Source: Lachnospiraceae bacterium (GTDB taxonomy: Bacteria; Bacillota; Clostridia; Lachnospirales; Lachnospiraceae). Taken from it: 64,000 nt of DNA. The notes under the pieces were generated by a model that did no database searches, was not told where the DNA came from, and worked only from the letters and a program-made list of their open reading frames with translations. How positions within the stretch are numbered: the first letter of the stretch is position 1; each line of letters starts with the position of its first letter. The translations under genes were made by a program, and so were the position numbers. The stretch covers positions 1-64,000 of the forward strand of contig JAILOK010000098.1 in the NCBI GenBank assembly GCA_024690825.1. Reading direction: 5' to 3'. Below, one piece after another: positions 63,969 to 64,000 of this stretch.

Positions 63969-64000
63969 CTCATTTTGATTCCTTAGCATTCCATTATGAA
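63969..64000. repeat. Start of a second copy of element C, cut by the window edge
   Basis: CTCATTTTGATTCCTTAGCA followed by TTCCA matches the outer arm of the palindrome at 36682-36859 in inverse orientation with one mismatch. The rest lies outside the window. Confidence 0.7.

Overview
The window looks like a chromosomal stretch of a Gram-positive anaerobe of the Lachnospiraceae (class Clostridia). The grounds are purine-rich Shine-Dalgarno sites, sigma-70 type promoters, secreted proteins with MBG, InlB-like and VSENE-type segments, a soluble H-cluster chemoreceptor, an NHLM-type peptide exporter and an Rrf2-controlled cysteine operon. Species cannot be assigned from sequence alone.

Layout. 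0-1.7 kb: tail of a decayed chemoreceptor, a double-glycine zinc-ribbon peptide on the minus strand, and a first cysteine synthase. 1.8-9.95 kb: an HD-GYP phosphodiesterase, a cytosolic hydrogenase-like chemoreceptor, a cation/proton antiporter overlapping a patatin-like lipase, and a convergent minus-strand pair (two-TM potassium channel and ClC protein). 10-14 kb: a secreted protein made of two copies of one unknown module, and a small InlB-repeat protein. 14.1-20.8 kb: a signalling operon of two hybrid histidine kinases, the second with a DegV lipid-binding domain and an HPt domain, then a small protein and a FIST/DUF6976-like protein. 21.2-25.7 kb: an adaptor, ATPase and FtsX-permease export system. 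26-32.7 kb: a 1.26 kb-residue secreted fibronectin-like protein, a LUD-domain protein and a membrane chemoreceptor. 32.8-38.4 kb: tRNA-Val(GAC), an Sfp-type PPTase, a sensor/kinase/response-regulator set and a higBA toxin-antitoxin pair. 38.5-47.9 kb: a decaying stretch with a roughly 2000-codon surface-protein pseudogene, a frameshifted double-glycine peptide, intact QueT, a frameshifted lipoprotein and a truncated HlyD-like adaptor. 47.9-54 kb: the two NHLM ABC exporters and a DUF4163/DUF3298 lipoprotein. 54.26-54.98 kb: a toxin/immunity-like cassette between identical 32-bp direct repeats. 55-60.9 kb: a 1967-residue secreted protein. 60.9-64 kb: an Rrf2 regulator divergent from a MetY-CysK operon.

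The strongest unexplained structure is a dispersed repeat family with core GACAG-R-GGGACGGTTC, present at twelve loci. It behaves like REP/REPIN sequence: inverted pairs, tandem duplications, and two cases where inverted copies bracket a long palindromic cargo. Two of those cargos have a second copy in the window. The other leading candidates are (1) zinc-ribbon double-glycine peptides together with a C39-peptidase exporter; (2) a DegV domain inside a phosphorelay kinase; (3) an H-cluster-binding chemoreceptor that lacks the proton-relay cysteine; (4) a shared 17-bp inverted repeat centred near -41 of two promoters around an orphan-like response regulator; and (5) a small HExxH-protein/partner cassette inserted between duplicated terminators.

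Coordinates and motifs were read by eye from the sequence. Family names come from recognised motifs, not from database searches.
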